From NCBI GenBank assembly GCA_029959085.1, contig JARWIR010000011.1, forward strand, positions 7,751,840 to 7,815,839: a stretch of DNA of 64,000 nt, given 5' to 3'. The stretch's first letter is position 1. Each line of letters begins with the position of its first letter. Below, in pieces: positions 35,529-49,347 of this stretch. A program made the translations under genes and the position numbers. A model generated the notes under the pieces. It searched no databases. It saw only the letters and a program-made list of their open reading frames with translations, and was not told the origin of the DNA. The stretch comes from Nemophila menziesii. Lineage: Eukaryota > Streptophyta > Magnoliopsida > Boraginales > Hydrophyllaceae.

Positions 35529-38256
35529 CACTACTAGATGCGCTTGAAATAGCGACAACCAGCGTCGTCGCTAATGATAGTCAAATTCGTCGTTAGAAGC
35601 CGGTTTAGGTCATCGGCGATGACTTTTCATCATCTATATTTCGTTGCTAGTAATTCTCCGTTATAAATATTTTTCGCAACAAAAATTAGTGCTCTTGCCG
35701 CTAATGACAGAGCCTGATCTGCGACAACAAAAGTCATCGGTTAAGACCATAAATTAGCGACGAAATGATTTCCTATCTAGTCCTACAATTGTGTCGAACA
35801 AACTATCGCACACATTCTTCTCGCAATGCATAACATCGATGTTTTTTTTAACAAATTTACCGACCAATAAGGTAACCGATAAAAAATACTCTTTTTCTTC
35901 GAATTGAACTCACAAGGACCTGTTTCATTCAATGCCTTGCCCCCAAAATCCTTTTGTTTACCAGGAAACACAATGGGAAAACCATCTAACTGTGTCTTAA
36001 TATTGGTCGGAGTATGTTTTCTCGTGGGGGCCCTATAATTAGTACTCGGGTACAAAACTTTGTCTTTTCCAAATAAATGTCTCATAGGTAACCAATGTCT
36101 CATTGTAAACTCTTGCTTTGCATGAGCGTCATACGTACAAATACCTATTTCCCACAACGTGTTCAACTCATCTATAACAGGGTGGAGAAAGACATCCATG
36201 TCCTTATCGGGTGGCCGTGGACCCAAAATCAAAAAACAAAGTTGAAATATGGTTTCGGTCATGCATACCCATGGTTCCAAGTTGTAGACAGTCAATATAA
36301 CAGGCCACGTGCTATATGATTATTTAGCATTGAAAACAGACAAAAACCATCAACACCCAGGCTCAAATATACATTCTAAGATTCACTAGTAAACTCAGGA
36401 TGTAACTCTACAAATATTTTTCAGCTATAACCATCAACATGATGGCATAACACATCTAGATCGTACTCTTTCCGGTATGGTGCCTCGAAGCGTATAGTCA
36501 CTGCAACCGGGGAATTCGGAAAATAAAAAAAAAATTATGGGGTACTTTCTTACCTTTCTTTGGATTCCAGTTAGTCTAACTACATACTGGAAACTTTCTG
36601 AATAATTCATTCTCCTTGTATAAAAGGGGACAATCATTCAAGAAAACATCAATCGTAGTGTAACCCATACCCATACTTTTCAACTTTTTGTTGCATTCCT
36701 CGTAAGTTTCAGGAAAATTGTGAAATTTAGGTAAGACACGACCCATCAATTCTCAGAGCTCGGTGAAGGATATGTAGTCCACTTGTTCTTCACCTTTATG
36801 TGCATACACTTAGCAATGAAATTCAAGGAACTCATCATTGTAGATCCATGGTAGAATTCGGTCTCCAATTTCTCGAACAAAGCTTCGAAACTGCTACGAC
36901 TTATTTGATGTGCGTCTCTTATCTCGGTATCCCCTGATTGACCACCAACATCGTCACTAGGTCTCAAATTATCATACACATTCAACATTTCATTTTCTAA
37001 ATTTGGCACGGGGTCTTCCAGAAATACTAATTTCTCATCGTGTTTTGTCCATACCTCATAAGTGGATATAAACCCTTGATGTAGAAGGTGACCCCTAACC
37101 ATTTGGGTTTGATATCGATGATTATTCAAACATCGATTACATAGGCAAAAACATATAACAATTAAAACCATCTTGCTTTTCAACAAAAGCGATAAAATCT
37201 TCTAAACCATAATTATATTTTTCCTTAGTAAGATCATTTGTTTTAATCCAATTCAATACCCAAAACCTTCTTATAATAAAAAATCTATATAACTAAAGAA
37301 CTAAAAGAATATAAGAATAATATAAATAATTATTAGAACTTGATGAATAAATTAATTAAAATTACAACACAACGAATAGATAAATAACAGTTAAAAACTA
37401 ATAAATGAATAAAAATTATAAACTAATAAATAAATTAAACAACTACAATATATAAATACATGAACATATGCATAAGATACAACATCCTAATCAAAAATAC
37501 AATTATAAAACAAGTATATATTAACCTAATAAAATCTTATAGCATGTAATGCACAATTATAATAAAAAAACAAAATTTAAAAAGTTTGAATTTTATGAAA
37601 AATACATTGATTTGGTTGGAGAAATTGAAGATTGACCATGCCCCACCTTGGTAATGAACCCGATAATGGTGTAACAAGTATTTGTTAGCCTAATCAAATC
37701 GGAGAGCATGTAATTCACAATTATAAAAAAATTAAAATTTAAAAAGTTTGATTTTATTGGTAAATACCTTGATTTGGTTAGAGAAATTAAAAATTGACTT
37801 TATCTGACCTTGATTATGGACCTATGAATGGTATAAGATGAATAGGAGAAGCTAGTGGTAAAGATTAGAACAAATAGGAGTTAGGGTTTCGAGAGAAAGT
37901 GGGAGAAAAAAATTTGGTGTGGTATTTTCTGGTTTCGCTTTTTAAATTTTTTTTATTACCAACGAAATAATTTGTCACTAAGTAATTAAAAAATCATCGC
38001 TAGAAACGAGTATAAGAGAGAATGTAGTTAGTATCACAGATCTTTTCCGACAACTTTCTCGAGCAAAAAAGAGTAATAACACATACCGAGAATTTTCAAT
38101 TATTTAGAGTCGAAATCGAGGCTTCGCTAACATGAAATCTTATTTGCGAAGATTTTATTTGTGTTAATCATGTTTCGTCGCAAGATACCATTAATTGCGA
38201 CAAATTGCACTCCTTTGCTAAATATCTCGTCACTAAAGAATGAATATGTAGTAGTG
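35529..38256 (-). mobile_element. CACTA transposon (copy 2)
   Basis: Same element, with intact CACTACTA and TAGTAGTG ends and TGT duplications at 35526-35528 and 38257-38259. Shorter mainly by loss of about 20 bp near 37435. Confidence 0.9.
35770..37186 (-). pseudogene. CACTA Tnp2 transposase pseudogene (copy 2)
   Basis: Same dead gene. The N-terminal open frame is longer than in copy 1 (36746-37186) because the Cys codon at 37151-37153 is intact, restoring the C-L-C-N-R-C cluster. The central breaks and the A-run frameshift are shared with copy 1. Confidence 0.88.
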
Positions 38257-40681
38257 TGTAAAATGGAATGTACAAGTCATGCCACTACATCTTCTATCAT
38301 GAACCTTCCTATACTAATACTTTTCCATTATAGATCGATTTAATTTTACTTTAATGTTTTTAATTTCTTTCATAAGGGTGATTTTAGAATTTTGTTAGGT
38401 AGTAGTTCGAGTCACCTACTGTATAAATTTAACTACGAATTGTAACTATTAAGTAGTAATAATTTAGAATCATATATTTATATATTCCGTGTAGGTATAA
38501 AAGGAGTTGATTTCCAATTCAATCACGTTCTTTTAATTTAATAGAAATTATCTTCAGGATTATATGACTTTATTGAGACAAGATAATAATAACTCTAGAC
38601 AACATACCAAGTATATGCAACATCGATACAAGTACGTAATTTCCCATATAATCTAGTGATTCATTAGTATAACAACGTTTCGAGGTAATATATCTCTTCA
38701 CTTTTTCCCAGTATTCTCCACTGATTTCATTTTAATTTATTGAGGACACTACAATGATTTACTTCAGGGGGTGGAATAGATAAATTGAGACATATTTAGG
38801 ATGTAAATTCAAAATTGACTAGTTAATTTCATGACCCCATAAGAAATACATAATAGTAGTAATAAAACTACAAGATCTATGTTTGGAGATACAACATAAA
38901 TTTGAAATTGACTCGAGATGAGTAGGTAAGAAAAGTGTGCTACCTTGATGATATATAATATTCCTTGATTATATAAGTATTTTAATATGTATAATTTGAG
39001 CATGATTAAGTATATATGAAGGATTAATTTATAAAGCAAGAAAACTTGTGTCGACTTTTTTAAATATACTTTTGTTATTCGAGCATTGGTTCATATATTT
39101 GATAAAAATAACTAATAAATATTATATTCCCATACTATGTAATTTATAACTGGTAGTTAATTCTTGTCTGCACTGACATGAGATGATTTTCACTAAATGT
39201 ATTTGTTTTACCTTCTTACCAAGTCTTTTTTGGAAAAAGATGGGTAAATTCTTATTATTAAGGATTATTAAAAATATATGGTAAATTAATGCATTTTATT
39301 TTTTTGGTGTTTGCATTCACAAAAATGATTGCTGTATTGAGTTAGTTGTATACTCACACATAAATTCCATGATAGTACAAAAAAGTTCTCGATATCTAGG
39401 ATTATCGATCTAAAAACTTGGTAAAGAGATATAATATGTGTGTACTTCATAATTTTGCATTCAAAAGACCTTGAACATGAAAATATATACGAAATGAATG
39501 TGAAAAGGAACCAAGAAAATATATAGTATGGAAAAAATGAACGATTTAGATGAAGCCTCTAATATAGAATTGTGAAAAAAGTTATGTAAAACACAAATAT
39601 AAATTAAAACAAACTCATATTCGACCTTATTTGTACGAAAAGTGGTGTGTAAGTATAATAAGAAATAATTAGCCATAACTTATTGACCCATCTATGGATT
39701 AGATATATTGTTGTTTGTATTAGAATTCGAAACAACATGTTAAAAGCAAACAATATCAACTAATGATTCTATTTTATCATCTATCGTTGTGTCTCTTTCT
39801 GGTAAATCTTCAATAACAACTAGTATAAATGCAAATGTAGATGATCTGGAAATAGAATCATCAACACTAAATTTTATTAGATTCGAGTTGATTAATAGTA
39901 GTACTCACATGAAGATCAAGTGGATTTATAAACTTTCTATATTAGAGCGATTAGAATATCCTCTATAACATGCTTTTTAAGTAGAATTCCTATAAATTTT
40001 AATTTTTTTAAGCTTGAGGACTCTTGAATTACTATCAATAACCTCTATTGAATAATATTAAAGTTGACATCATCATGGTATTTTTGTTAACATCCCTATA
40101 TGGTTCCATATCAACATTATCAGCAAATAATCCCATATTAGCAATAGTGTAAATAAGGTACCTAGTTTGAGTTGTTCTTGGAATCCATCATATCCAATAT
40201 TCAATTTATATTTTTTGGCCTACGATGAATTAGCCTTGGTCTTTTGTTAACTTTTTTAGGTGGTCACTTCATCCAGTAACCATGTCTCCTAAAATTACTG
40301 TGATTAAAGGTAACAAAACCTTCTGGTTTCTATTGAAATTTAGCTACATCATGACAAAACAACCTAAACACGATAAAAAATTCTCCTAATTTCTTATAAT
40401 CTATGTATCTGAAGTAACATGTTATAAATAAGTGGTACATGAAACCCTACAATAGTAGGTTCGCTAACATCCATTTCAATTCTAAATATCATGATACTAT
40501 GTTATGTACTAAGATATAATGTCATGGTCATTTATTAGACCTGAATAATCAGAATAATTTTTTTTCAAACTATTATTGTTTCCTGTACATGTAGCCGAAA
40601 CACAATAATCTAGAAGAAATTGTTCGATAAATGATATTCATCAACATGATGGCTTATGAGAACCTTTAATTGATAAAGGAC

Positions 40682-42214
40682 TGATGTCTCCTCATTTGTG
40701 ATAGATTAATATTAGGACGAGCCATCATTTTTAGTGATTTAGAAGTCTGTCTAGTCGATTTTCTTGATAAATGTTACACTTTCCTATTTTGAGTCTTGAT
40801 TTTGTAAATTATTATTTTTAGAGCATATTGGGTTTAATTATTTATTTAGTGTGAAGCTTGAAAGATAATTATAGAGATTAATTAGAGTCCAAGTCAAATA
40901 CTAAGATATATAGAAAGAGATACGCATGGTAATTCGAGATAAGGAAAAAAAAGCTAAATATATGGAAAAGGAAAAGCTGCCTTAAATTTGAATTTCACCA
41001 CACACGACCACAAATCAGCTTATATCTCAATATCAGTGGTGAATTTGGAGAAACGGTCAAGAGAAACGTTGGAGATCTTTCCAAGATGATGAATTTCGAC
41101 TACTCATATGCGTCAAAAGGATAAGAATTGAAGCTTCTAGGACCAAAACAAAAACGGGCTTGATTTCATATTTTAGGGTTACGAATTTGAGTTGGGTTTG
41201 GAGTCCACTACTTACCTTCTCCTTCATGAAAACGAATTAGGACTTCTAAACACCTATAAATACACCCTTATATCACTTATAAATCATCCTTTCCTCATAG
41301 TAATAGGGTTTTTATCATTAGCATTATTGTAGAAAGCAAGATGAAGTCTTTCATTATTTCTTTTAGTTTATTTCCTTCAGGTATGAACTAATTTCCCCAT
41401 AGCTTGGGTTTTGCATCATGTATAAACTATGAATTCTATTTTTTTTCTATCTAATTTTCTTTGGGAATTATATGTTTTAATCTGATATTAGCTGCTTACC
41501 TATATATTTGTTTATGTGTTTTGATTTAATGACTGTTTTCCTGGCTAGTGCACGAGTATAGGATTACCTTAATAGTAGTTAGATGATCACCTTAGTTGGG
41601 TGTCTAATTGTTGAAACACCACATAACGTCTTGTGTCGATATTGTTCTTGACAACACTAATTATAACTAGATAGTCATTACGGTATAATTTAATCACTAT
41701 CACCATGTTTGGAAATTAATGTCTTAGCGCCCTAGTAGCGCAGGAAAACCCTATTTGAACCAGCCTCGTGGTGTGTCTGTAACCCCCTTAGTCGCTCTCA
41801 ATGTCTAAGGTATGGGAATTTAGAATCCTGACTAAGTATCTAAAAGCTAATTATCTCCCTTATTAACTAGATTTGATAGAAAGAATTAGAAGGATTAGTG
41901 CATACTAGCAAAACCTAAGCTATACTTCTCATCTCATATTTCTTCGTATTTATTTTATTGTCTTATAATTTTCCTTAGTTTAATTTAGTAACTCGAAATT
42001 ATTATCTTTTATTTTCTGTCTTTTAATTAATTACTTATTACTCGTTATTATTTACCCATTCGTTTAACACACTAAGTCCCTGAGAACGAATTCAACTTAT
42101 CATTAAAACTTGCATACGTCATGTAATACTTGAAGTACCGTGCTTGTCTAGGGTGTAAGTGTATTGTTTTCTGGCTTATATTTATTCTATTTCTATCACA
42201 CCCTAAGTGACACA
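40682..42214 (+). mobile_element. Athila-like element B, 5' LTR (copy 2)
   Basis: Same LTR, TGATGTCTCC to GACACA, with the TATA box at 41255-41262. Confidence 0.82.
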
Positions 42215-42220
42215 AGTTTT

Positions 42221-42238
42221 TGGCGCAGCTGCCGGGGA
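42221..42238 (+). other. Primer binding site, tRNA-Asp type (copy 2)
   Basis: Identical to 19428-19445, including both mismatches. Confidence 0.82.
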
Positions 42239-42371
42239 CTTCTGTTTCGTTAGTGTGTGGGCTATCTATTTCGAGTAGTAGTTTTTAATAAATTTTTATT
42301 TTTCAGTATTTAGATTTTATTTTTCTGGATTTACACTTGTGGTTTGCTTTAGTCTTTTTCAGGTTCTAACA

Positions 42372-43109
42372 ATGAATCTTTTGCCTCCTTTACCGGAGCC
42401 CGAGAGGAGCTTCAAACCTTATAACCGACGTATTCGTGAAGAAAGAGCGTTAAGAAGATCTATGGCAGACGTACGAGATCAAGTAGATCCTCTAGCAAAT
42501 CTGAGAATCCTAGGTCCTTTAGGACATTTACAACTGCCACCGGTAGGAGGTAATTGAAATAACATTAATCAGAACAGAGTAGAGCAAGACCTCCCAGGCT
42601 TGGGAGTACCTTTTCATGTTCAACCGATAGGTTACCGTCCTCTGGAGATCCAAAACATCAAATTTAGACCCGATCCGGGTATGCTCAGTCAATTTCAAAG
42701 TTTTGGATTCTATAGTGGTACAGCAATTCAAGATCCGGTAAGAGCGATTCAGAAGTTTATGCAGATTTGTGATGCTTATATTACTTCAGGCATTACACGC
42801 GAGCAACTGTATTGTCATATGTTTTCGATCTTTCTGACCTGTAGAGCTGGTGAGTGGCTAGACAGGAAACCACCAGGGACAATTAATTCATGGACAGAAC
42901 TTCAAGCCGCTTTCTTTAACCGTTTTTATCCAATGAGTATGTGACTCAAAGACCAAAACGAGCTTGCGAAGTTTTGTCAAAAAGATGGAGAAGAAGTAGG
43001 AGAAGCATGGACAAGGTTTCAACTGAAGTTAGCTAGATGTCCGCTCCATGGTTATACCCCCTCTCTACAGTTAGCTATATTCTATGAAGGTATCAATCAG
43101 AGAAAGTAG
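42372..43109 (+). pseudogene. Athila-like gag pseudogene (copy 2)
   Basis: Same gag with the same three in-frame stops as copy 1, showing that the element was dead before the unit was duplicated. The copy 3 equivalent lies beyond the window. Confidence 0.88.
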
Positions 43110-43161
43110 ACTGAAGGTGGATAATCTTGGGAAAGGGAATTTCGTGTCTGGTGGGTCCTGG

Positions 43162-44880
43162 TGTGTTATAAAATTAATGCGAAAGTAAAGGAACCACAAT
43201 CACCGCAAGTGTACGGTTGTCCAAGTAATATTCGATAAATCGAGTTCGTTCGCAGGGACGGATTAGGCACAACTCAGGTATTAATCGAAAAGTAAGAATA
43301 ATTGCTTAACAGAAAAGAAAATAAAGATTTTTTGATTTGTTTTTATAAATTAAAAGATGCAAGAAAATAAATTATAAATTAAAAGAAAGCAAATAAAAGA
43401 GATTTGAAACATCAGATGAGAGAGAGTACTTGATCCACGCAAGGGTTTCACCTAATCTATCTAATTCATGCTTTTGTTTAAGGGCTAAACTGGTATTATT
43501 GTGCTAGCCCCCGTCAGGGTGGACCGAAGAGCTATCCTACGGTATTACAAACCTCGTCAGGGTGAATATAAGTTACTTTCAGATGAATAATAATTTACCT
43601 CATTGGCTGCATGGTTAGTTAAGCCTGTCAAGGTCAATAACGGATACTATGCGTCTATTATCTAAGTCTGTAATTAAATCCCCCGTCAAGGTGATCCATA
43701 CGCCACTATATGGAATAGCCTAATTACTATGAGCTAAGTTTGATTCATGACTTCAAAATTAGTAATTAAAACAAAATAATAGTCAACACAAAATACCTAA
43801 TCTAATTTAAACTATTAAGTCCCAAATTCAGAAAACATAAATTAAACAGAATTAAGTTCAACCAATATAGCGATTCTCAAGTACGAAAGAAATTAGTTCA
43901 TAACGGAATGCAAAACTAAAATTAAAATAAAGGAATTCATGTTCAAAATACAAAAGATAATAAAGAACCTAAAGGTTAAGATGACTGATGATGGAAGAAC
44001 AGGACTCCTCCAGCACTAGCTTCTCCTTTCCTTCTTGCTCTGACTTGAAAACCTTAAGCCTCTTGTGTAATTCTCTGAAGTGTGTGAAAGTAGGAGGTTA
44101 AGGGGTGTATTTATAGGTGTTGGAGGAACCTAGGTCGAATTTTGCTTGGAGTGGAAGACAAGTCAAAGACTCTCAAATTCGTAGCTCTAAAAGATAAGAT
44201 TCTGCTGATTTATTTGGTCATATCTTTTTCAATACTTATCCGTTTGAGAAGTTCCAATATATGAGACTGCTTGTCTTGGAAAGCTCTTTCTATTGGTGCA
44301 GACCACTCGTCCAGAATTCAAGCCAATCTTTTATTATGATTTTATCTCTAAAACGTGGCTGGATTTCAGATTTCAAAAGGCAGCTTTATCTTTTCCTCCT
44401 TTGAATAAATCTTTCCTAAATCTTCTTATTTCCATGTAAATCTTCTTTCCTTTCATCTTTATTTTGACTTGGCCTCTAAGAAATTACCATTTATCTTTAA
44501 AAGCTACACATTAAATAAATAATTAAACCGCATATGCTTAAAAAGAATAAATCAATAAATCAAGAAATCGAAATAGGAAAGTGTACTCTAAAAATAGAAA
44601 CTCGACTAAAATTCACTTCCTAACACTCTAAAATGCACTAAGACTTTATTCTCACTTTTTCTCCTTGGATTGGTCTTTCATGAGATTCAAGAACCAATTA
44701 ACTTTACATTAAAAATAGTCAAATTTACGCACAAAAGCTCAGATTCTGCAAATAGTTAATTTCCAAGGGGAGAAAGTGCAATATGATCAAATAAGCTTAA
44801 AAGTCTATCAAACAAGTCATTTATTCACCTAAAAGGATATCTCCAAGGGGCTAATAATTAGAACAAATCGGGAGAAATCA
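43162..44880 (-). mobile_element. Athila-like element C, 3' LTR on minus strand (copy 2)
   Basis: Same LTR. It starts TGATTTCTCCC at 44880 (one change from TGATGTCTCCC) and has its TATA box at 44108-44115. Confidence 0.8.
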
Positions 44881-46332
44881 AGACCCCAAACTCAAACCTT
44901 TGTCGTCGGGACAAAGTAAAATAAAAACAAAGGATCTTTTAGGTGAACGCAGAAGGTAGAATCTAGAAAATAATCCCAAAGCAAAACTTAAAACAAATTT
45001 CATATAGTCTAATCTAGGAATTAATATACACCTACACTTATCATGCAAAATCAAATACAAAACAATATCAATCCAAAATTAATTTCACAATGCTAGAAGG
45101 TTACGCTTATTACTTATCTCAAGATGGTGGCTATAGGGTGTTCCTCGATCTTTACTTGTGTTGAATGTTCCACTTAGAATAGTCCCTATTAACTAACTGT
45201 GCATCTAGGAATCACGAGGTCTTTACGGTTTTAGCATAGGCTGAAGGACGGTAAGGTATGTATATTTGGTAAATTTGAAGTGAGCTTTTGGCTCTCTCCT
45301 CACTTACCATCAACAAAACTGTCCAAGAGCTTGAGTTTACACTCGAATTACGTTCTTACTCAACCCAATTAACGCGCTCAATTAGCGTCCCCAAATTAAC
45401 CCAATAAGCACTAAGGATGATTCACCTAAAATTTTCCACTTTGCCGGTCCGAATATGTTCTCTTTTCAAATCATTCGTTATTTCTTATAGCTATGAATCT
45501 CTTTATGATGTTGAGATATCATGTTATTTTTCACAGTTATGCCTATTCATAACTTGAGCTCGAAGCTTCTTTTCCATTCACTATTACCCCGGCAAAGGGT
45601 TACACTACAATAAACCTGTGAATCATCATCATTTATAGCACAAAGCATCATTGATAAGCTCAAAACTCCCAATTCGAATGTAAATTCCCATATAGTGGAC
45701 CCACCACCCCAAACTCAAGCTCAAGACAGGAAGTCTCAGGATCGTGATTCAAGTGCGGGTCATATGGTTATGCCTAATAATCTAAAGGGAAATTGGCTTA
45801 TAATGTGGCGATAAAAGAAAGGCTTAAAGGCTAAAAAATTGTCTAAGAAGGATAAAATTAATTCAGGGATAGACAGCCAAAAAGGATTCAAAGGGCTAAT
45901 AAAGAGCTGTCTCTATCATCTTCCTATTTACACAATTTGTCTCTAGTTCATACCTAAGTGGGTTCTCTACTCATTTAGATCTCACGTTCTACAAACCACC
46001 CATTATCCTTAAGTACAAGTTTACTTCTTATGCATTGTTCATTAATTTTTCCTATCAATTATCTCATATTTGCATGCAATTAAAGTTCAGCTTCATACTA
46101 ACTCCTAAAGTCAACTATTTTCTATCATTAATTCATAAAAAGAATGCTTGATGGGGGCATTTAAAATTCTCTACAGTCATCGCAACCCTAAGATTAGCAT
46201 GTAAAACACAAAAAATTGGGATGAGGCAACGAACCCCACCCCAAACTCAAAAGTGAGTCGTGTCCCCACGACTCGAAAAAGACTCAATAAAGCAATTAAA
46301 CTAAAAACTACCTATCTAGTGCCTACCATCAA

Positions 46333-46791
46333 TTAAGAAGAAGAAGAATTAGAACGGGGTACCTGGCCATGAAGATCCATCGTGTCCTCCTCCAAAGGGG
46401 GAGAATAATTATCAATATCCATGAACAAAGTTACCTCTTCCAATGTTGACTTAATCTGTGTAATTTCCTTCCAAAGTGCTCCGATGTCTAATCGTAAAAG
46501 TTTGAACTCTTGTTGCAAATTGTGAGCCCATGGAGGAATACCAGAATCAGTTTGAGAAGAAGAAGAACCTTGAACTTGGAATTGTAGCTTGTCTGTAGGC
46601 TTTGATGATACCCTCATCTTTGCTGTTAATTTCCCGTGTTGTGGTGGTGCAGGTGCCTTTTCTTCTTGTGTTTCTTCAGTAGGCTCATGAAGATTGATGG
46701 CCTTTTCAAGTGTAGAACCAGGCAAATTCTTGTTTTTCCCTAGGATACAACATCTCTTCTTGTAATCCAAAGCATCTGTTCTGTTTGTCAT
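46333..46791 (-). CDS. Retroelement 3' ORF, unknown function (copy 2, 152 aa)
   Basis: Same ORF, open over its full length, with two replacements near the N-terminus (Phe to Leu in DAFDY, Ser to Gly in PSSTL). See 23541-23999. Confidence 0.5.
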   Translation of the reverse strand: MTNRTDALDYKKRCCILGKNKNLPGSTLEKAINLHEPTEETQEEKAPAPPQHGKLTAKMRVSSKPTDKLQFQVQGSSSSQTDSGIPPWAHNLQQEFKLLRLDIGALWKEITQIKSTLEEVTLFMDIDNYSPPLEEDTMDLHGQVPRSNSSSS

Positions 46792-47158
46792 GGTTGATTG
46801 ACCCCAAACTCAAGTTATACCAAGGATAGAATAAAGTTAAGAAAATTTGGTATATCTTGAGTTTCTTGTTTGGATTGGATGAAGGAAGTTGGTTCTTGAC
46901 AAATATTGGAAGAACTCTTGAAAGCTTGATGATCTTGATTGTGTTTAATGGTGTTTTGTGATGAATTTGATGAAGGGGTTATGTTTATGGAGGATGGAGG
47001 ATGGAGGAGAGATTTGATAATGTTAATGTGTTTTTTGTGGACGTTTAATCAAGCTTCAAGGTGTTTTTATAAGGTTAGGAGCTGGAAAATTCGTGTGGAA
47101 GAGGCTAGGGTTTATCTCTTTAAGGTTAGAAGTTGACTAGGCTTTGAACTCTTCACAA

Positions 47159-47524
47159 ACCGCCTGGCGCGGTGCATCCCTGCGGTGCATGGGGTATACC
47201 GCGGGGTACACCGCAGCGCTGTTGGTTTGATTTTTCTCGCTTCTGCCTTGTACCCGTGCTAGCACCCCGTGGCACACGTTTTTGCCCTGTGGTGCAGGGT
47301 TGCGGTGCATGGGTAGTCCGCACGTGCTCCGTCAAAAAACCCGCGGTACATACCCCGTGGCACGCGTTTTGGGCGTGCGGTATAGGGCGCGGTGCACCAC
47401 GGCTATCAGCTTCTTTTTTTCTAGCTTCTGGATAAGACCCGTGGTGCGCGACCCGTGGTACGGGTTTTTGGGGCGCGGTACATCCCTGCGGTATAGGGGG
47501 TACACCGCGGGGGTAGTCCACGCC
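47159..47524. repeat. GC-rich island of degenerate short repeats (copy 2)
   Basis: Same island as 24360-24725, with a few CpG-to-TpG or CpA type differences (for example TTTTTGCCC for TTTTCGCCC, ACCACGG for ACCGCGG). Confidence 0.8.
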
Positions 47525-48063
47525 AGACTTTGAATCTCTCCAAGAATTTTTCCTAGCATCCCAAACTCGATTCATGCACTATCAACACAATACCCTTCTC
47601 ATTTATTTAAAAGTAGACACTAAAACTTGACACTAACTAAGAATTATACACTAGGAATTGAAAAACTTAAAGCAATAAACTAATATACAATGAAATGGCT
47701 TTTGTTTAACGTCGTTAAACTCGACGGGTTACCTCTCGCATCTATAACCTCATATCAACGAAAAAATAGTCAAGTGACATATGTAATCCTTTTCCAATAG
47801 TATTCATTATTATATTTGATTTCACCGAACACAAATATAAATTAATATATCAATTTGAATGATATTTAAATTAAGTTAACTTACTAATTTTATGTCTTTC
47901 ATTAAAAAAATCTAGATTATTTAATTATAAAAAGATTGGAGTCATAATTCATTAAAACACAAATTAATACAAATTGAAATGAAAGAAGATAATTCAACTG
48001 ACTTAAACATAAATTACAATAACAGAAAAAACAATAAAACCCATGTCATGAGAAAGGTGGTTA

Positions 48064-48442
48064 TCAAAGATTGAGTGTTAAATCAACGCATGATTCTTCA
48101 TATTCGTTGTTGCCCGTCATCATTACAACTTCAATTGAGTGAGCTAAAGATGAAGGAATTGCAATTGAAGGACCTCCATTTGTGGCTCCTCTTATAGACG
48201 GGTTTCTTATTACCCTATTGGATAGGAATGGGGAAAGAAAAGCATTGTTGGGATGTGATGATAGTTAGGACGAGGATGTATAGTCGGTTGTCTATTTTCT
48301 CACCCAATCTCTTCTCATTTTCACTTTTCATGCTTGCTCTCTCCTCTCTATGGGAATTTTGATGCCCACCCAGTGCTTGTATACTGTTAAACTCTCTTGA
48401 GAAATACCTGCAAGGATACACTCTTTCATTGTTGGGATCCAT
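48064..48442 (-). pseudogene. C2H2 zinc-finger/EAR relic with frameshift (copy 3)
   Basis: Third copy of the frame-shifted zinc-finger locus, again without a visible difference from copies 1 and 2 across the 379 nt. The first frame stops at 48215; the distal EAR-frame stop is at 48064-48066. Flanking sequence does differ between copies, for example in the A-run just upstream of the ATG. Confidence 0.8.
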
Positions 48443-49347
48443 ATTCTCTACAAAAAAATATTGAAGCTCAAATCGATATATTTTAGAATGGACTTGATGA
48501 ATAGTTTATATAGGGATTAAAGATCATTTCGACGGTATAGTCTTTCACATTTATTTTGGGAGGTAAGTTTAATGATGTAGTCAAATTGTCAAAAGGTGTA
48601 ATATTAATTGTGAATCTTTACTTTATTCATGTAAATAAATGATATACAACTATGCTTATCTATTCCTTATCACTAAACAATTGTTATGTGAAATAGTTGT
48701 CATTTTTATTTGTTTATAAATTTTGATACACATTTTATTAATGTGTGTGATTTTGACTATATTTAAAGCTTGTCTCAATTTTAATATAAATTTGTACTAA
48801 GAATCATATATATTATTCGTATGAATATCAAAATGTGTTTGGATTCTGAGATCCATTATATTTATTTACAATATCAGTATTGAGAGATAAATATCTATTT
48901 TATATTATCTACTTTATGACCACAAATAGTTACTACATATATGCATTAAAAGGAAGCATGAAAAGTAATTAGCCGTAACAAGCACCCACTAGTATAATAA
49001 TTCTAATATGTGTCGTAACCCATATTCTGGGCTAGTTTAAAGTCCTACCATTCAGAGAATTAATATTTGAAATAACCATATGTCATTGAAGAGGATAAAG
49101 ACACCAAGCGTATGATAAATAATTTTCAAGACAAGTCTTTTTTATCCAATATGTTGCTTAATTCTTTGTACTAAAAATATACTTAAAATTTTATAAGGGA
49201 TGATCACCATTTATTTTTAGTAATATTAGTGTTAGTTTCTTATGTGGTATTTTGAGAACAAATAAAGTGTATAACATTTATTGCATCTTTTTCGATGGTA
49301 ATGCTAGATAATTTAGGTTGCTTCCAAATATAAATCCATTGTGGACA

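Larger units (their letters stand above)
24944..47742. repeat. Tandem segmental repeat, copy 2 (22799 bp)
   Basis: Second unit, collinear with copy 1 throughout. Private features are a long (AT)n tract at 34637-34687, loss of one of two adjacent ATACCACCCA words at the MITE, and loss of about 20 bp inside the CACTA element near 37435. Its left junction joins the pol end of the minus-strand Athila-like element of copy 1 directly to the unit start. Confidence 0.97.
44881..47742 (-). mobile_element. Athila-like element C, internal region (copy 2)
   Basis: Same content as 22089-24943 with PVEFNDVKQ at the pol end (Leu to Phe), the GC-rich island at about 47159-47524 and the ORF at 46333-46791. 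Truncated at the same base by the next unit. Confidence 0.78.
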
